Origin: Planctomycetota bacterium
GTDB taxonomy: Bacteria; Planctomycetota; SZUA-567; H5-PLA8
Reading direction: 5' to 3'
Assembly (NCBI GenBank): GCA_023150555.1
Contig: JAKLKQ010000052.1
Span: forward strand, 1 to 53,248
Length of the DNA stretch: 53,248 bases
Part shown: positions 31,762 to 40,124 of the stretch, piece after piece
Layout of the letters: every line of letters starts with the position of its first letter
Position numbering within the stretch: the stretch's first letter is position 1
The notes under the pieces: generated by a model
Database searches by the model: none
What the model was told of the DNA's origin: nothing
The model's input: the letters and a program-made list of their open reading frames with translations, nothing else
Made by a program: the position numbers and the translations under genes

Positions 31762-32196
31762 ATGACCGTCAAGCGCATGGACAACGTCCTCATCGTGGTC
31801 GAGGACCTCGAGGCCGCCAAGGCGTTCTTCCTCGAACTGGGCCTCACGCTCGAAGGCGAGACGACCGTCGAAGGGCCGGCGGTCGGGCAGTTGATCGGGC
31901 TCAAGAATGTCCGGTCCACCATCGCGATGCTGCGGACGCCCGACGGGCAGGGCATCGAGCTGGACAAGTTCCACACGCCGGCCGCGGTCCGGCTTGGGCC
32001 CGTGAACGCGCCGGTGAACGCGCTGGGTTACCGCCGCGTCATGTTCGCCGTCGAGGACATCGACGCGGTCGTCGCGCGCATGCGTGCTCACGGCGCCGAA
32101 GTCATCGGCGAGATGCAGTACGGGACCGCGTACAAGCTGGCCTACATCCGCGGGCCCGAGGGCATCCTGGTCGCACTGGCCGAGAAACTCGGCTGA
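31762..32196 (+). CDS. VOC (glyoxalase/bleomycin-resistance) superfamily protein
   Basis: The 144-residue vicinal-oxygen-chelate protein consists of two paired beta-alpha-beta-beta-beta modules: MDNVLIVVEDLEAAKAFFLELG at the start and YRRVMFAVEDIDAVVARMRAHGAE in the second half. Possible metal ligands are a His or Glu at strand ends, including Glu in GIELDKF and the late YIRGPEGI. Members range from glyoxalases to antibiotic-binding proteins; there is no basis to choose. A clean AAGGAG and a promoter overlapping the previous stop suggest a separate unit. Confidence 0.85.
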   Translation: MTVKRMDNVLIVVEDLEAAKAFFLELGLTLEGETTVEGPAVGQLIGLKNVRSTIAMLRTPDGQGIELDKFHTPAAVRLGPVNAPVNALGYRRVMFAVEDIDAVVARMRAHGAEVIGEMQYGTAYKLAYIRGPEGILVALAEKLG

Positions 32197-32344
32197 AGCG
32201 CGCCGCTTCCCTCTTGCTTTTCGCCCTGCCGTGCGGTTAAGTTCTCCGCATCGCCCGCCGGTGCCGGCGGGGAACGCAAGGTCGAAGCATTGCAACACCG
32301 CCCGAGCGCGCAATCAAAAGGGCTTCGTAGAGCGCGCAGAAAGG

Positions 32345-33454
32345 ATGGCCAATGAACGGATCCGCAAGCACATCGCACGCATCGCCGCGCAGTTGATGTA
32401 CGAACGCACCGAGACCGAATACTTCACCGCGAAACGCAAGGCCGCCCGCCAGCTTGGGATCGACTCCCGCTTCCACCCTAAAGACCTGCCGTCCAACGCC
32501 GAGATCCGCGACGAAGTCCAGATTCTTGCCTGGATGCACGAAGGCGAAGCCCGCCACGAGAACCTCAAGGCCATGCGCTTGCTGGCGCTCAAGTACCTGC
32601 GCGCGCTGCGGCGCTTTCATCCCGCACTGATCGGCAGCGTGCTGACCGGGTACATCCGTAAGGGCTCGGACATCGACATCCATGTCTTCTCCGACCAGAT
32701 CGCCGCCGTTACGATGGTGCTCGACGACCTCGGCGTGCGCTACGAGACCGAGCGCAAGCGCATCGTGAAGCACGACGAGGAACGCGTATTCAACCACGTC
32801 CACGCCGCCGACCGCCACGAGGTCGAACTGACCGTGTATCCCGAGGACAAGATCGGCTACGCGTTCAAGAGTTCGATCACCGGGAAGGCCATCGAACGCG
32901 CCACGCTGCCGCAGTTCGAGGCGTTCCTCGCCGCCGAGTACCCCGGCATCGACCTGGAGGATGCCTGCGCGGAGGACGAGGGCATTGACGCGTACGACCT
33001 CTACCGGCTGCTCCTGCTGCCGCTCGAGAACGTCAAGCAGCATCCGCGTTACCACCCGGAAGGCGACGCGCTGTACCACTCGCTGCAGGTCTTTGAACGC
33101 GCGCGCGAGGCGCGACCGTGGGACGAGGAACTTCTGCTTGCCGCGTTGCTGCACGATGTCGGCAAGGCCATCGACCCCTCGGACCACGCCGGCGCGGCGG
33201 TGCTGGCGCTGGAGGACGCGGTACTGCCGCGCACCGCCTTCCTGATAGCGCACCACATGGACGCGCAGGCGATCCGCAATGGGACGCTGGGCCAGCGCGC
33301 TCGGCGCAGGCTGGCCGCGTCGGAGTACTACGACGACCTGATGCTGCTTCGGGACCTCGACGATGCCGGACGTGTGCCCGGCGCGGTGGTGGGAACCATC
33401 GAAGAGGCCTTCGAGTACCTCCGTTCGCTCGGCGACGATACGGCCTTCGCGTAA
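32345..33454 (+). CDS. Nucleotidyltransferase-HD domain fusion protein
   Basis: This 369-residue protein has an N-terminal helical part (1-85), then a pol-beta-type nucleotidyltransferase core, GSVLTGYIRKGSDIDIHVF (about 98-116; Asp-x-Asp metal site). A third carboxylate lies in HEVELTVYP. The C-terminal HD phosphohydrolase domain has YHSLQVFERA (His), LLHDVGKAID (the HD pair) and IAHHMDA. This order resembles tRNA nucleotidyltransferase/HD or GlnD-like two-activity enzymes, yet the protein is shorter and lacks their RNA-binding or ACT domains. A nucleotide- or second-messenger-related role is possible. The ATG sits directly after AGAAAGG, an unusually tight spacing. Confidence 0.75.
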   Translation: MANERIRKHIARIAAQLMYERTETEYFTAKRKAARQLGIDSRFHPKDLPSNAEIRDEVQILAWMHEGEARHENLKAMRLLALKYLRALRRFHPALIGSVLTGYIRKGSDIDIHVFSDQIAAVTMVLDDLGVRYETERKRIVKHDEERVFNHVHAADRHEVELTVYPEDKIGYAFKSSITGKAIERATLPQFEAFLAAEYPGIDLEDACAEDEGIDAYDLYRLLLLPLENVKQHPRYHPEGDALYHSLQVFERAREARPWDEELLLAALLHDVGKAIDPSDHAGAAVLALEDAVLPRTAFLIAHHMDAQAIRNGTLGQRARRRLAASEYYDDLMLLRDLDDAGRVPGAVVGTIEEAFEYLRSLGDDTAFA

Positions 33455-33554
33455 CTCCTTTCATTCCAGCCTGTTGCGAAAGCGAAAAATTCCCGCTACT
33501 TTGGCGATAAGTGTACGCCTGCCGCGGTCGGAACCCGTGGGAGGCGCACGCAGA

Positions 33555-35123
33555 ATGTACGCTCGGAACGTCGCACCCGATGCTACGGTCTCGCCTTTGG
33601 CCCGTTCGAGGTCCCACCGCATGACGCTACCGGCAGCGCTGAAAGACGCCACCGACGAGGCGCTGATCGCCCGGATCGCGGACGCGCGCGACGAGGCCGC
33701 CTTCCGAGAACTCTACGCGCGCTACGAACCCAAGGCCTACAACCTGGCGCGCTACCTGACCGGCGGCAGCGGCGGCACCGACGCCGCCGAGGACGCCGTG
33801 CAGGAATCGATGCTGCGCGTCTGGACCGCGGCCGCGACCTTCAAGCGCGGCGGCAGCGTGCGCGGCTGGCTCCTGCGCATCGTCGCGCGCGAGAGCCTGC
33901 GCCGCCGCGCCAGGGTCAAGCGCGACCGCACCCGGGAAGCGAGGGAGCTGATGGAATCCGATGCGACGGTCGCCGGCGCCGCCGGCGCGGAGCTGGAGCA
34001 GGACGAGGCCCTGGCCGCCGTCCGCGAGCACCTCTGGCGCCTGACGCATCAGGAACGCCACATCCTGGCGATGTACTACGGCTGCGGCTGCACGCAGCAG
34101 GAGATCGGCGAGGCGCTCGAGCTGCGCCAGGGCCTGGTCTCGCAGCGCATCAGCGAGGCGCTCGCGACGCTGCGCAAGGCGCTCACGAGCGCCGGCTGCG
34201 CCGCCGCGCTGCCGCTCCTGACCGACGACGGATTGGCCGCGGCGCTTTCCGGGGGCGCGCGCGTTCCGGCGGGCCTGGGGCAGCGCGTCTTCGCCAACCT
34301 CGCGCAGGCCGGCGCCGAGGCGGCTCAGCAGAGCGCCCGCGTCGCGGCGGCGAAGTTCTCGTGGTTCGGCCCGGGCCTTTTCGCGGCGCTGTGCCTGGCG
34401 GCCGGCGCGGCGTGGTGGACGGTGCGCACGGACAAAGTTCCGCAGGAACAGCCGGAGGCCGCGCTCGCCCCGGCAACGCCCGTAGCGGCGCCGGCGAAAC
34501 CCGCGGCGGCCGCGCCGCTGGACCTGCGCTTCGACTTCACGCAGGCCGACGACGAACGCTTCCGTTCGCTGCCGCAGGGGTACCGGGAGGACGCGGGCTT
34601 CGTGGCGGAGCGCACCGGCAAGCTCTTCTGGTCCCGCCCGCGGGAAGGTTCGGACGGCTGCATGGTGGCCGAAGGCGTCGCGACCGTCGACCTGGCGCCG
34701 CGTCCGGCCGGGGTCGAGGTCATCGAGGTCAGCGCCGAGGTCTGGTGGCTGAAGAACGCGAACGGCGGCTACGACGTGATGCAATTCGTCCCGGGCGCGG
34801 ACGGCGGGACTCCGGAGCTCGTCCGGCGCTTGACGACCCTGGACATCCAGCGCTCCAAGTCGGCGTTCAAGGTGAACACCGTCTCGAACATCACCAATTG
34901 CATTCGCGGCGCCTACAACTTCGTCTACGTGAACGGCGAACTGACGCACGTCTTTCTCGCTCCGGAGCCCGCGCCGGGCGAACGCGTCTGTATCGTGACG
35001 ATGAACGTGGGCCTCAAGAAGGTGCGCGTGCGGAGCCTGCCCGAGGCCGAATGGCCGGACGAACTCCGCGATCCCGAAACCTTCTGGAAGAGCCGCAAGC
35101 CGCTGCCCGTGCCGTCGCACTGA
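33555..35123 (+). CDS. Membrane-anchored ECF sigma factor, copy 1
   Basis: The 522-residue protein opens with ECF sigma-70 domains: sigma2 (about 38-110; FRELYARYEPKAYNLARYL, AVQESMLRVWTA, VRGWLLRIVARESLRR) and sigma4 (about 155-215; LTHQERHILAMYYGCGCTQ, EIGEALELRQGLVSQRISEAL). A linker conserved among the three copies (AGAEAAQQSARVAAAKFSW) leads to one transmembrane helix (about 270-290) and an outer domain (about 300-522) of beta-rich character. That domain ends in the shared signature VRSLPEAEWPDELRDPE. Topology: sigma domains inside, sensor-like domain outside. No anti-sigma gene is adjacent. The start was set by GGGAGGCGC, a context shared with copies 2 and 3. Confidence 0.82.
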   Translation: MYARNVAPDATVSPLARSRSHRMTLPAALKDATDEALIARIADARDEAAFRELYARYEPKAYNLARYLTGGSGGTDAAEDAVQESMLRVWTAAATFKRGGSVRGWLLRIVARESLRRRARVKRDRTREARELMESDATVAGAAGAELEQDEALAAVREHLWRLTHQERHILAMYYGCGCTQQEIGEALELRQGLVSQRISEALATLRKALTSAGCAAALPLLTDDGLAAALSGGARVPAGLGQRVFANLAQAGAEAAQQSARVAAAKFSWFGPGLFAALCLAAGAAWWTVRTDKVPQEQPEAALAPATPVAAPAKPAAAAPLDLRFDFTQADDERFRSLPQGYREDAGFVAERTGKLFWSRPREGSDGCMVAEGVATVDLAPRPAGVEVIEVSAEVWWLKNANGGYDVMQFVPGADGGTPELVRRLTTLDIQRSKSAFKVNTVSNITNCIRGAYNFVYVNGELTHVFLAPEPAPGERVCIVTMNVGLKKVRVRSLPEAEWPDELRDPETFWKSRKPLPVPSH

Positions 35124-35190
35124 AGTCCCGCCGCAATCGGCAACCGAACTGGAAGCCCGCGCGCAAACGCGAGCCGGGGAGCCTTGTGCC

Positions 35191-36321
35191 ATGAACGAAT
35201 CGTCTGCGCGCGCCGCCGGATTCGAGTATGCCGAAGAGATCCGGCGCATGCACGCGAAGGTGAAGGACCTGTACGGCGTGCGCTCCTGGATCTACTGGAT
35301 GGACCTCGCGCTGTCGGCGGGCGCGGGGTGGGGCGCGCTGTATTGGGCGATGTCCTTCGACGCGTTCGCTACGGGGCAGGTGCTGCTGGTGGCGTTCGCC
35401 GGCGCGGCGCTGTACCGCGCGCTCTCGTTCACTCACGAACTGGCGCACCTGCGGCGCGGCGCGCTGCCGGGTTTTCGCGCGGGTTGGAACCTGCTGGCCG
35501 GCATCCCGCTGCTGGCGCCGCACTTCACCTATCGCGGGATTCACAACCTGCATCACCAGCACCACGCATACGCGACGGACCTCGACGCCGAATACCTTCC
35601 GCTGGCCGAAGGCCCGCCGGCGCGCATCGCGAGCCTGTTCGCGGTCGTGCCGCTGATTGCCGTGATCCTGGCCCTGCGCTTCGGCGTGCTCGCGCCGCTG
35701 GGCGCTCTGCATCCGGCGCTGCGTGCGTGGATCCTGCGGCGCTGTTCGACGCTGGGCATGCGCATCGGCTATGCGCGCGCGCTTCCGCAAGGCGCCGAAC
35801 GCGCGGCGGCGGCGGCGGAAGAGGCCGGGTGCTGCCTGTTCGTGTGGTGCACGGCGGCGCTGCTGGCCGCGGGCGTGCTGCCGTGGCGCGGCATGTGCCT
35901 GTGGTGGGCGGCCTGGACGGCGATCGGTGCGCTGAACGCCTTGAGAGGCATCGGCGCGACGCACCGCTACCGCGGGACGGGCGGGCGCATGACCCTGCCC
36001 GAGCAACTCGACGACTCCGTCAACGTAGACAGCAACGCGCTGCTGACCGTGGTGCTCTGTCCCGTGGGCCTGCGCTGGCACGCGCTGCACCACCTCTTTC
36101 CCGCGCTGCCGTACCATGCGCTGGGAACGGCGCACCGCCGCATCATGGCGGACCTTCCGGACGGCGGCTTCTACCGCGAGACGCTGGTGCCAAGCGTGTG
36201 GGCCGGCTTCGCGGGGGTCTGGCGCGAAGCGCGCGCGAACGCGCAGGCGAAGCGCGCCGCGGCGAGCGCCTCCCTATATAAGGAGGCGCGGGATGTACCG
36301 GCGCCAGAATCATCTGTGTAA
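35191..36321 (+). CDS. Membrane fatty-acid desaturase
   Basis: The 376-residue integral membrane di-iron desaturase/hydroxylase carries the three His boxes: HELAH (82-86), HNLHHQHH (118-125) and HALHH (297-301). Hydrophobic segments lie before and between them. It would introduce a double bond or hydroxyl into a membrane lipid acyl chain or a related lipid. Its position 67 bases after sigma copy 1, and its 3' end overlapping the leader palindrome of sigma copy 2, suggest it is linked to membrane-stress control by these sigma proteins. That link is inference. Confidence 0.85.
   Translation: MNESSARAAGFEYAEEIRRMHAKVKDLYGVRSWIYWMDLALSAGAGWGALYWAMSFDAFATGQVLLVAFAGAALYRALSFTHELAHLRRGALPGFRAGWNLLAGIPLLAPHFTYRGIHNLHHQHHAYATDLDAEYLPLAEGPPARIASLFAVVPLIAVILALRFGVLAPLGALHPALRAWILRRCSTLGMRIGYARALPQGAERAAAAAEEAGCCLFVWCTAALLAAGVLPWRGMCLWWAAWTAIGALNALRGIGATHRYRGTGGRMTLPEQLDDSVNVDSNALLTVVLCPVGLRWHALHHLFPALPYHALGTAHRRIMADLPDGGFYRETLVPSVWAGFAGVWREARANAQAKRAAASASLYKEARDVPAPESSV
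36266..36289. promoter_or_regulatory. 24-bp palindrome holding a Shine-Dalgarno sequence, leader of sigma copy 2
   Basis: GCGCCTCC (36266-36273) and GGAGGCGC (36282-36289) flank a self-complementary TATATA core; only one pair in 24 bases mismatches. It lies in the last codons of the desaturase gene. The eight bases before it (CGCGGCGA) and the left arm are identical to those at 38026-38041 ahead of sigma copy 3. Confidence 0.7.
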
Positions 36322-36400
36322 GTCCTTGGCATTTTATGCTTTAAAGAGATGCATATTTCCCGTGGATAAGCCCCTCGCGCATTCGGGTAGTAATGCATAG
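36293..36400 (+). CDS. Possible 35-residue leader peptide
   Basis: An ATG six bases after AAGGAGG opens a 35-codon frame (MYRRQNHLCKSLAFY... to TAG at 36398-36400). It ends one base into the ribosome site of sigma copy 2. It overlaps the end of the desaturase gene in another frame. The good ribosome site and its position directly ahead of the sigma gene would suit a leader peptide, but the peptide has no counterpart ahead of copy 3, so it may be chance. Confidence 0.25.
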   Translation: MYRRQNHLCKSLAFYALKRCIFPVDKPLAHSGSNA

Positions 36401-36415
36401 GAGGCGCGGAGTAGC

Positions 36416-38020
36416 ATGGCTCAATCCAAGGCGCAGACGGCTACCGGCGCGAACGCGCTTGAACGGAATCGCTCGAGGCACCGCGGCATGGCGCGCGACC
36501 GGTCCAGAAAGACCCGAAGCGACGAAGCGCTGCTGGCGGCGGTCGCCAACGAGCGCGATCGCGACGCCTTCGCGGAACTCTACGACCGTTACGGCTCGCG
36601 CGCGTACAGCTTGGCGCGGTACCTCTGCGGGCGAGCCGAGGCCGCAGAAGACGCCGTGCAGAGCGCCATGCTGCGGGTCTGGACGAGCGCGGGCACGTTC
36701 AGGCCCGGCGGCAATCCGCAGGGTTGGATCCTCCGTGTCGTCGCGCGCGAAGCCCTGCGCCAGCGCGCGCTCACGAAACGGCATCGCGCCAAGGAGGCCA
36801 GGGAACTCGTGCCAACGGATGCGATCGATCCTGACACACCGGAAACGGACGCCGAGCAGTCCGACGATCTGAAGACCTTGCGCGCGCAGATCTGGAGGCT
36901 CCCCGACGAGGAACGCCGCATCGTAGCGCTTTATTACGGCTGCGGGCTGACGCAGCAGGAGATCGGCGAGGCGCTCGATGTCGGCCAGAACACGGTTTCG
37001 CGGCGCCTGACTGACGCGATCGCCGCCTTGCGCAAGGCGCTCACGAGCGCGGGCTGCGCCGCTGCGCTGCCGTTGCTCGCAGACGACGGCCTGGCGCGGG
37101 CGGTCACCAGCGGCGACCGCGTCCCGCCGGCCCTGGGCGCGCGGATCTTCGCAGGCCTTGCGAAGGCCGGCGCCGAAGCGGCGGAGCAGAGCGCTCGCGT
37201 CGCGGCGGCGAAGTTCTCATGGACCGGCCCGGGCGCCGTCGTGGCGCTGTGCCTGGCGGCGGGCGGTGCGTGGCTTGCGTGGCCCAAGAGCGATACGGAA
37301 AGAGCAGGGCCTTCCGAATTCACGGCGCCGCAGGCGGCGCCCGTTGCTTCCGCGGGCGCCAGGGACGCTGTAAAGCCGTCGGCGCGCGTCGCGCCGTTCG
37401 ATTACCGCTACGACTTCACGAATAGCGCCGGCGAGGGCCTGCGGGTGATGCCGTACCAAATCCGGTTGAGCGACGGATTTCTGGTGCCATCGGCGCTCGG
37501 GGCGCTGCGCTGGGACCAGGTCAAGGGCCTTCCGCCGGGCTGCCTGCTCGCGGACGATGAACTGCTGATCGACCTGATGCCGCATGGGATAGGGACCGAT
37601 CCGGTCGAGGTCGTTGCGGAGATCTACTTCCAGCCGGGTGGGAAGGCCTTCTTCGGCCTCACTCTGTACCAACTCGGCGCGGAAGGAATGGCGCCGCGCC
37701 TGCTGGAACTTGACCCGACGGGGAATCTGCACCCGAAAGTCAGGAAGCACACCCAGGGCTCGGTGGTCACGACCACTTCGTACTTCCTCGATTCCTACAC
37801 GTTCGACTTTACTGCGGGCGGGGTCATGCAGGCGGACCGACTGAGGGGTATGGGCCCGGACACCCGCATTCTGCTGAAGCTGCGTTATGCCGGGATCCTG
37901 CGTCTCCGCGCGCGCAGCCTGAAGCGCGACGAACTGCCCGAGGAACTGCGCGACGTCGAAGGCCTGGTCAAGCGCCTGACCGCAGAGCAGGAGCGCGAGA
38001 AGGCCGCCAAGACGCCCTAA
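36416..38020 (+). CDS. Membrane-anchored ECF sigma factor, copy 2
   Basis: This 534-residue protein has the same plan as copy 1: sigma2 (about 40-115; FAELYDRYGSRAYSLARYL, AVQSAMLRVWTS, PQGWILRVVAREALRQ) and sigma4 (about 160-215; LPDEERRIVALYYGCGLTQ). The conserved AGAEAAEQSARVAAAKFSW follows, then a transmembrane helix at about 269-288 and an outer domain (about 310-534) ending SLKRDELPEELRDVEG. The sigma halves of copies 1 and 2 are very similar; the outer domains have diverged, as expected if each senses a different signal. Ribosome site GGAGGCGC precedes the ATG. Confidence 0.82.
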   Translation: MAQSKAQTATGANALERNRSRHRGMARDRSRKTRSDEALLAAVANERDRDAFAELYDRYGSRAYSLARYLCGRAEAAEDAVQSAMLRVWTSAGTFRPGGNPQGWILRVVAREALRQRALTKRHRAKEARELVPTDAIDPDTPETDAEQSDDLKTLRAQIWRLPDEERRIVALYYGCGLTQQEIGEALDVGQNTVSRRLTDAIAALRKALTSAGCAAALPLLADDGLARAVTSGDRVPPALGARIFAGLAKAGAEAAEQSARVAAAKFSWTGPGAVVALCLAAGGAWLAWPKSDTERAGPSEFTAPQAAPVASAGARDAVKPSARVAPFDYRYDFTNSAGEGLRVMPYQIRLSDGFLVPSALGALRWDQVKGLPPGCLLADDELLIDLMPHGIGTDPVEVVAEIYFQPGGKAFFGLTLYQLGAEGMAPRLLELDPTGNLHPKVRKHTQGSVVTTTSYFLDSYTFDFTAGGVMQADRLRGMGPDTRILLKLRYAGILRLRARSLKRDELPEELRDVEGLVKRLTAEQEREKAAKTP

Positions 38021-38033
38021 CGTTTCGCGGCGA

Positions 38034-38057
38034 GCGCCTCCTTTTAAGAGGAGGCAC
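38034..38057. promoter_or_regulatory. 24-bp palindrome, leader of sigma copy 3
   Basis: GCGCCTCC (38034-38041) and GGAGGCAC (38050-38057) flank TTTTAAGA. Eleven of twelve positions pair, counting one G-T. It starts 14 bases after the stop of sigma copy 2 and is followed by an AT-rich stretch and then the block GGGTAGTA (38160) and GGAGGCGCGGAGTA (38174), which also precede copy 2. Confidence 0.7.
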
Positions 38058-38192
38058 GGTCCTGACGGCGCGGGCCGCATTGATGTAACTCGTTTATTTT
38101 GAACAGATTGCAGGCCCTGAGAAAATCCACGGCTTTTGTGTCTACGGCGCGGCGCTCGCGGGTAGTACCGGACGGAGGCGCGGAGTATACCT

Positions 38193-39770
38193 GTGCCTGA
38201 ACGCGACATAGTCCTCAGCACCGGCACGAGAAGCCGACGCATGCCCACGCCCACTTCCAAAGCGGAACGCAGCGACGACGCGCTGCTGCTCGCGATCGCG
38301 AAAAAGCGCGACCGCGAGGCCTTCGCGGAACTCTACGCGCGCTTCGAACGCCCGGCGTTCAACCTCGCGCGCTGCCTGACCGGCGACGCCGGCCTGGCCG
38401 AGGAGGCCGTGCAGGAAGGGATGCTGCGGGTGTGGCAGAGCGCCGGGAACTTCCAGGCGGGCGGCAACGCACGCGGCTGGGTGTTGAAGATCGTGGCGCG
38501 CGAGGCCCTTCGCGCACGGGGCAAAGCCAAGAGGCGCGATTCCATGGAAATCAAGGACCCGCTCACCGAGGAAGCCGCCGGCGCGGCAGCCACCCGCCAA
38601 AGCCGCGACACGACCGCCGACGGCGAGGTGCTCGACGCGCTGCGCCGCCACGTCGCGAAGCTGCCGGACGTGCAGCGCCAGATCGTGGCGCTGTACTACG
38701 GCGGCGGGCTTACGCAGGAGGAGATCGCGCAGGAGATGGACCTGCAGCAGCGCGCGGTCTCGCGGCGCCTGCACGAGGCGCTCGAGGCGCTGCGCGGGCA
38801 GCTGTCGAAAGCCGGGCTGACCGCGGCGGTGCCGATGCTTGCCGTCGAAGGCCAGGGCGGGGGCCTGTTCGCGGCGCTGACGCAAGGCGAGGCGGTTCCG
38901 GCGGGCCTGCGCGAACGCGTGCTGGAACGCGTGCGCGACGCCGGCGCAAGCGCCGCGCGCGAGACGGCGCGTGCTGCTGCGGCCAAGAGCGGCGCCGGCG
39001 CGATGCCGCTGGTGCTCGCGGCGGTGGTTCTGCTCGCTGCGGGGGGGCTGTACGTCGCGATGCAGGGCGGCGGGACGAAGAAGCCGCCGCCCGCGGAAGC
39101 CGCCACGACCGCCGAAGCGCTCAAGCCGGGCGGGCTGGACGTGGCTTGGGACTTCTCCGAGAAATCCGAAGGCGCATTTGCGGCGCTGCCCTGCGTCTTC
39201 GACTGGCGCAGCGCTCGGCTGGTGCCCGGCAAGGCACCCGAACTGCCGTGGGTCGCGCCGGCGCCCGGCGTGCCGGGCCATCTGCTCGCGACGGGCGACG
39301 TGACGATGGAACTGCCGGTGGCGATCAAGGCGCCGAATGCCGAGGTGTTCCTGTACATCCACACCCCGGGCGAGACGGCGCTGATCGACCTGGCCTGCCT
39401 GAAGCCGGGCGAAGCACCGCAGCTTTTCCCGCGCGAGAGCCTCTGGACGGGCAAGGTGGCGCGGACCGAGGACTTCAAGACGTTCGAGGGCGGCGGCGAG
39501 AAGGTGCCGGGCTTTGCGGAGATGCGCTTCGTGCTGCTGGGCGAGTACCAGGCGCTCTACATCGGCGCGAAACTCTCCGAAATCCTGCGCATGCCGGTGC
39601 CCGCTTCGCCGGTGGCGCCCAAACGCCTGGCGCTGACGCTGCGGGGCGTGGGCCTGGTCAAGGGGCACGTGCGCGAACTGAAGCCCGATGAGATCCCCGA
39701 AGACCTGCGCGACGTCTCAGCGTTCATCGAGCGCCTGAAGAAGGAAGGCAAGGGCGCGGCGAAGAAGTAG
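38193..39770 (+). CDS. Membrane-anchored ECF sigma factor, copy 3
   Basis: The 525-residue third copy has sigma2 (about 38-110; FAELYARFERPAFNLARCL, AVQEGMLRVWQS, ARGWVLKIVAREALRA), sigma4 (about 150-210; LPDVQRQIVALYYGGGLTQ, EIAQEMDLQQRAVSRRLHEAL) and a diverged linker (AGASAARETARAAAAKS). A transmembrane helix at about 269-290 and an outer domain end in ELKPDEIPEDLRDVSA. It is the most diverged copy, also in the linker. The start is GTG, preceded by the conserved GGAGGCGCGGAGTA leader block. Only 10 bases separate it from the convergent GIY-YIG gene, so no room remains for an anti-sigma partner downstream. Confidence 0.8.
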   Translation: MPERDIVLSTGTRSRRMPTPTSKAERSDDALLLAIAKKRDREAFAELYARFERPAFNLARCLTGDAGLAEEAVQEGMLRVWQSAGNFQAGGNARGWVLKIVAREALRARGKAKRRDSMEIKDPLTEEAAGAAATRQSRDTTADGEVLDALRRHVAKLPDVQRQIVALYYGGGLTQEEIAQEMDLQQRAVSRRLHEALEALRGQLSKAGLTAAVPMLAVEGQGGGLFAALTQGEAVPAGLRERVLERVRDAGASAARETARAAAAKSGAGAMPLVLAAVVLLAAGGLYVAMQGGGTKKPPPAEAATTAEALKPGGLDVAWDFSEKSEGAFAALPCVFDWRSARLVPGKAPELPWVAPAPGVPGHLLATGDVTMELPVAIKAPNAEVFLYIHTPGETALIDLACLKPGEAPQLFPRESLWTGKVARTEDFKTFEGGGEKVPGFAEMRFVLLGEYQALYIGAKLSEILRMPVPASPVAPKRLALTLRGVGLVKGHVRELKPDEIPEDLRDVSAFIERLKKEGKGAAKK

Positions 39771-39780
39771 GCGAGCCGCG

Positions 39781-40074
39781 CTAGCGGCCTGTCTTGACGG
39801 AACGTACCAGGTCCGCCATTCGGCGCTTGGACTTCGCGAGCGCTTCCTTTTCCAGCTTCGATAATCCCTTGATGGCCAGTTCGACGCGCAGCGCGAGCGG
39901 CTTTTCTCCGATGCGGCGCTTCAAGACCAGTTGCAGCGGGCCTTTGCCGCGCAGGGCCTTCGCGCCGCGCTTTCCGGTTTCGTGCTCGGCCTGGCGGCGC
40001 GCGACATCGGTCGCGATGCCCGTATAGAGCGCGCCTACCTTTGTGCGAAGCATGTAGACGTACCACGTTGCCAT
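39781..40074 (-). CDS. GIY-YIG nuclease superfamily protein (YhbQ/UPF0213-like)
   Basis: The 97-residue single-domain GIY-YIG protein reads WYVYMLRTKVGALYTGIATDVARRQAEHETG, in which VYML and YTGI stand for the GIY and YIG motifs and Arg for the catalytic residue. RVELAIKGLSKLEKEALA follows. Proteins of this size (YhbQ group) are linked to nucleic-acid processing, with poorly known cellular roles. The start is as found; upstream there is no strong ribosome site. It is convergent with sigma copy 3 and divergent from the small membrane protein at 40125. Confidence 0.88.
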   Translation of the reverse strand: MATWYVYMLRTKVGALYTGIATDVARRQAEHETGKRGAKALRGKGPLQLVLKRRIGEKPLALRVELAIKGLSKLEKEALAKSKRRMADLVRSVKTGR

Positions 40075-40112
40075 GAAAGCCGGTATCGTCCGGAGCGTGG
40101 CGCAGCCTGTGC

Positions 40113-40118
40113 TATACT
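40113..40118 (+). promoter_or_regulatory. -10 box suggesting a leaderless transcript
   Basis: TATACT ends six bases before the ATG at 40125, so a transcript starting at normal distance would begin at the start codon itself. No ribosome site precedes this ATG. A clear -35 box is missing. Confidence 0.4.
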
Positions 40119-40124
40119 TTGGGC

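Noticed and set aside
36358..36372. A TGGATAA sequence close to a DnaA box
   Set aside because: Single copy, imperfect match, no dnaA/dnaN genes and no cluster of boxes nearby.
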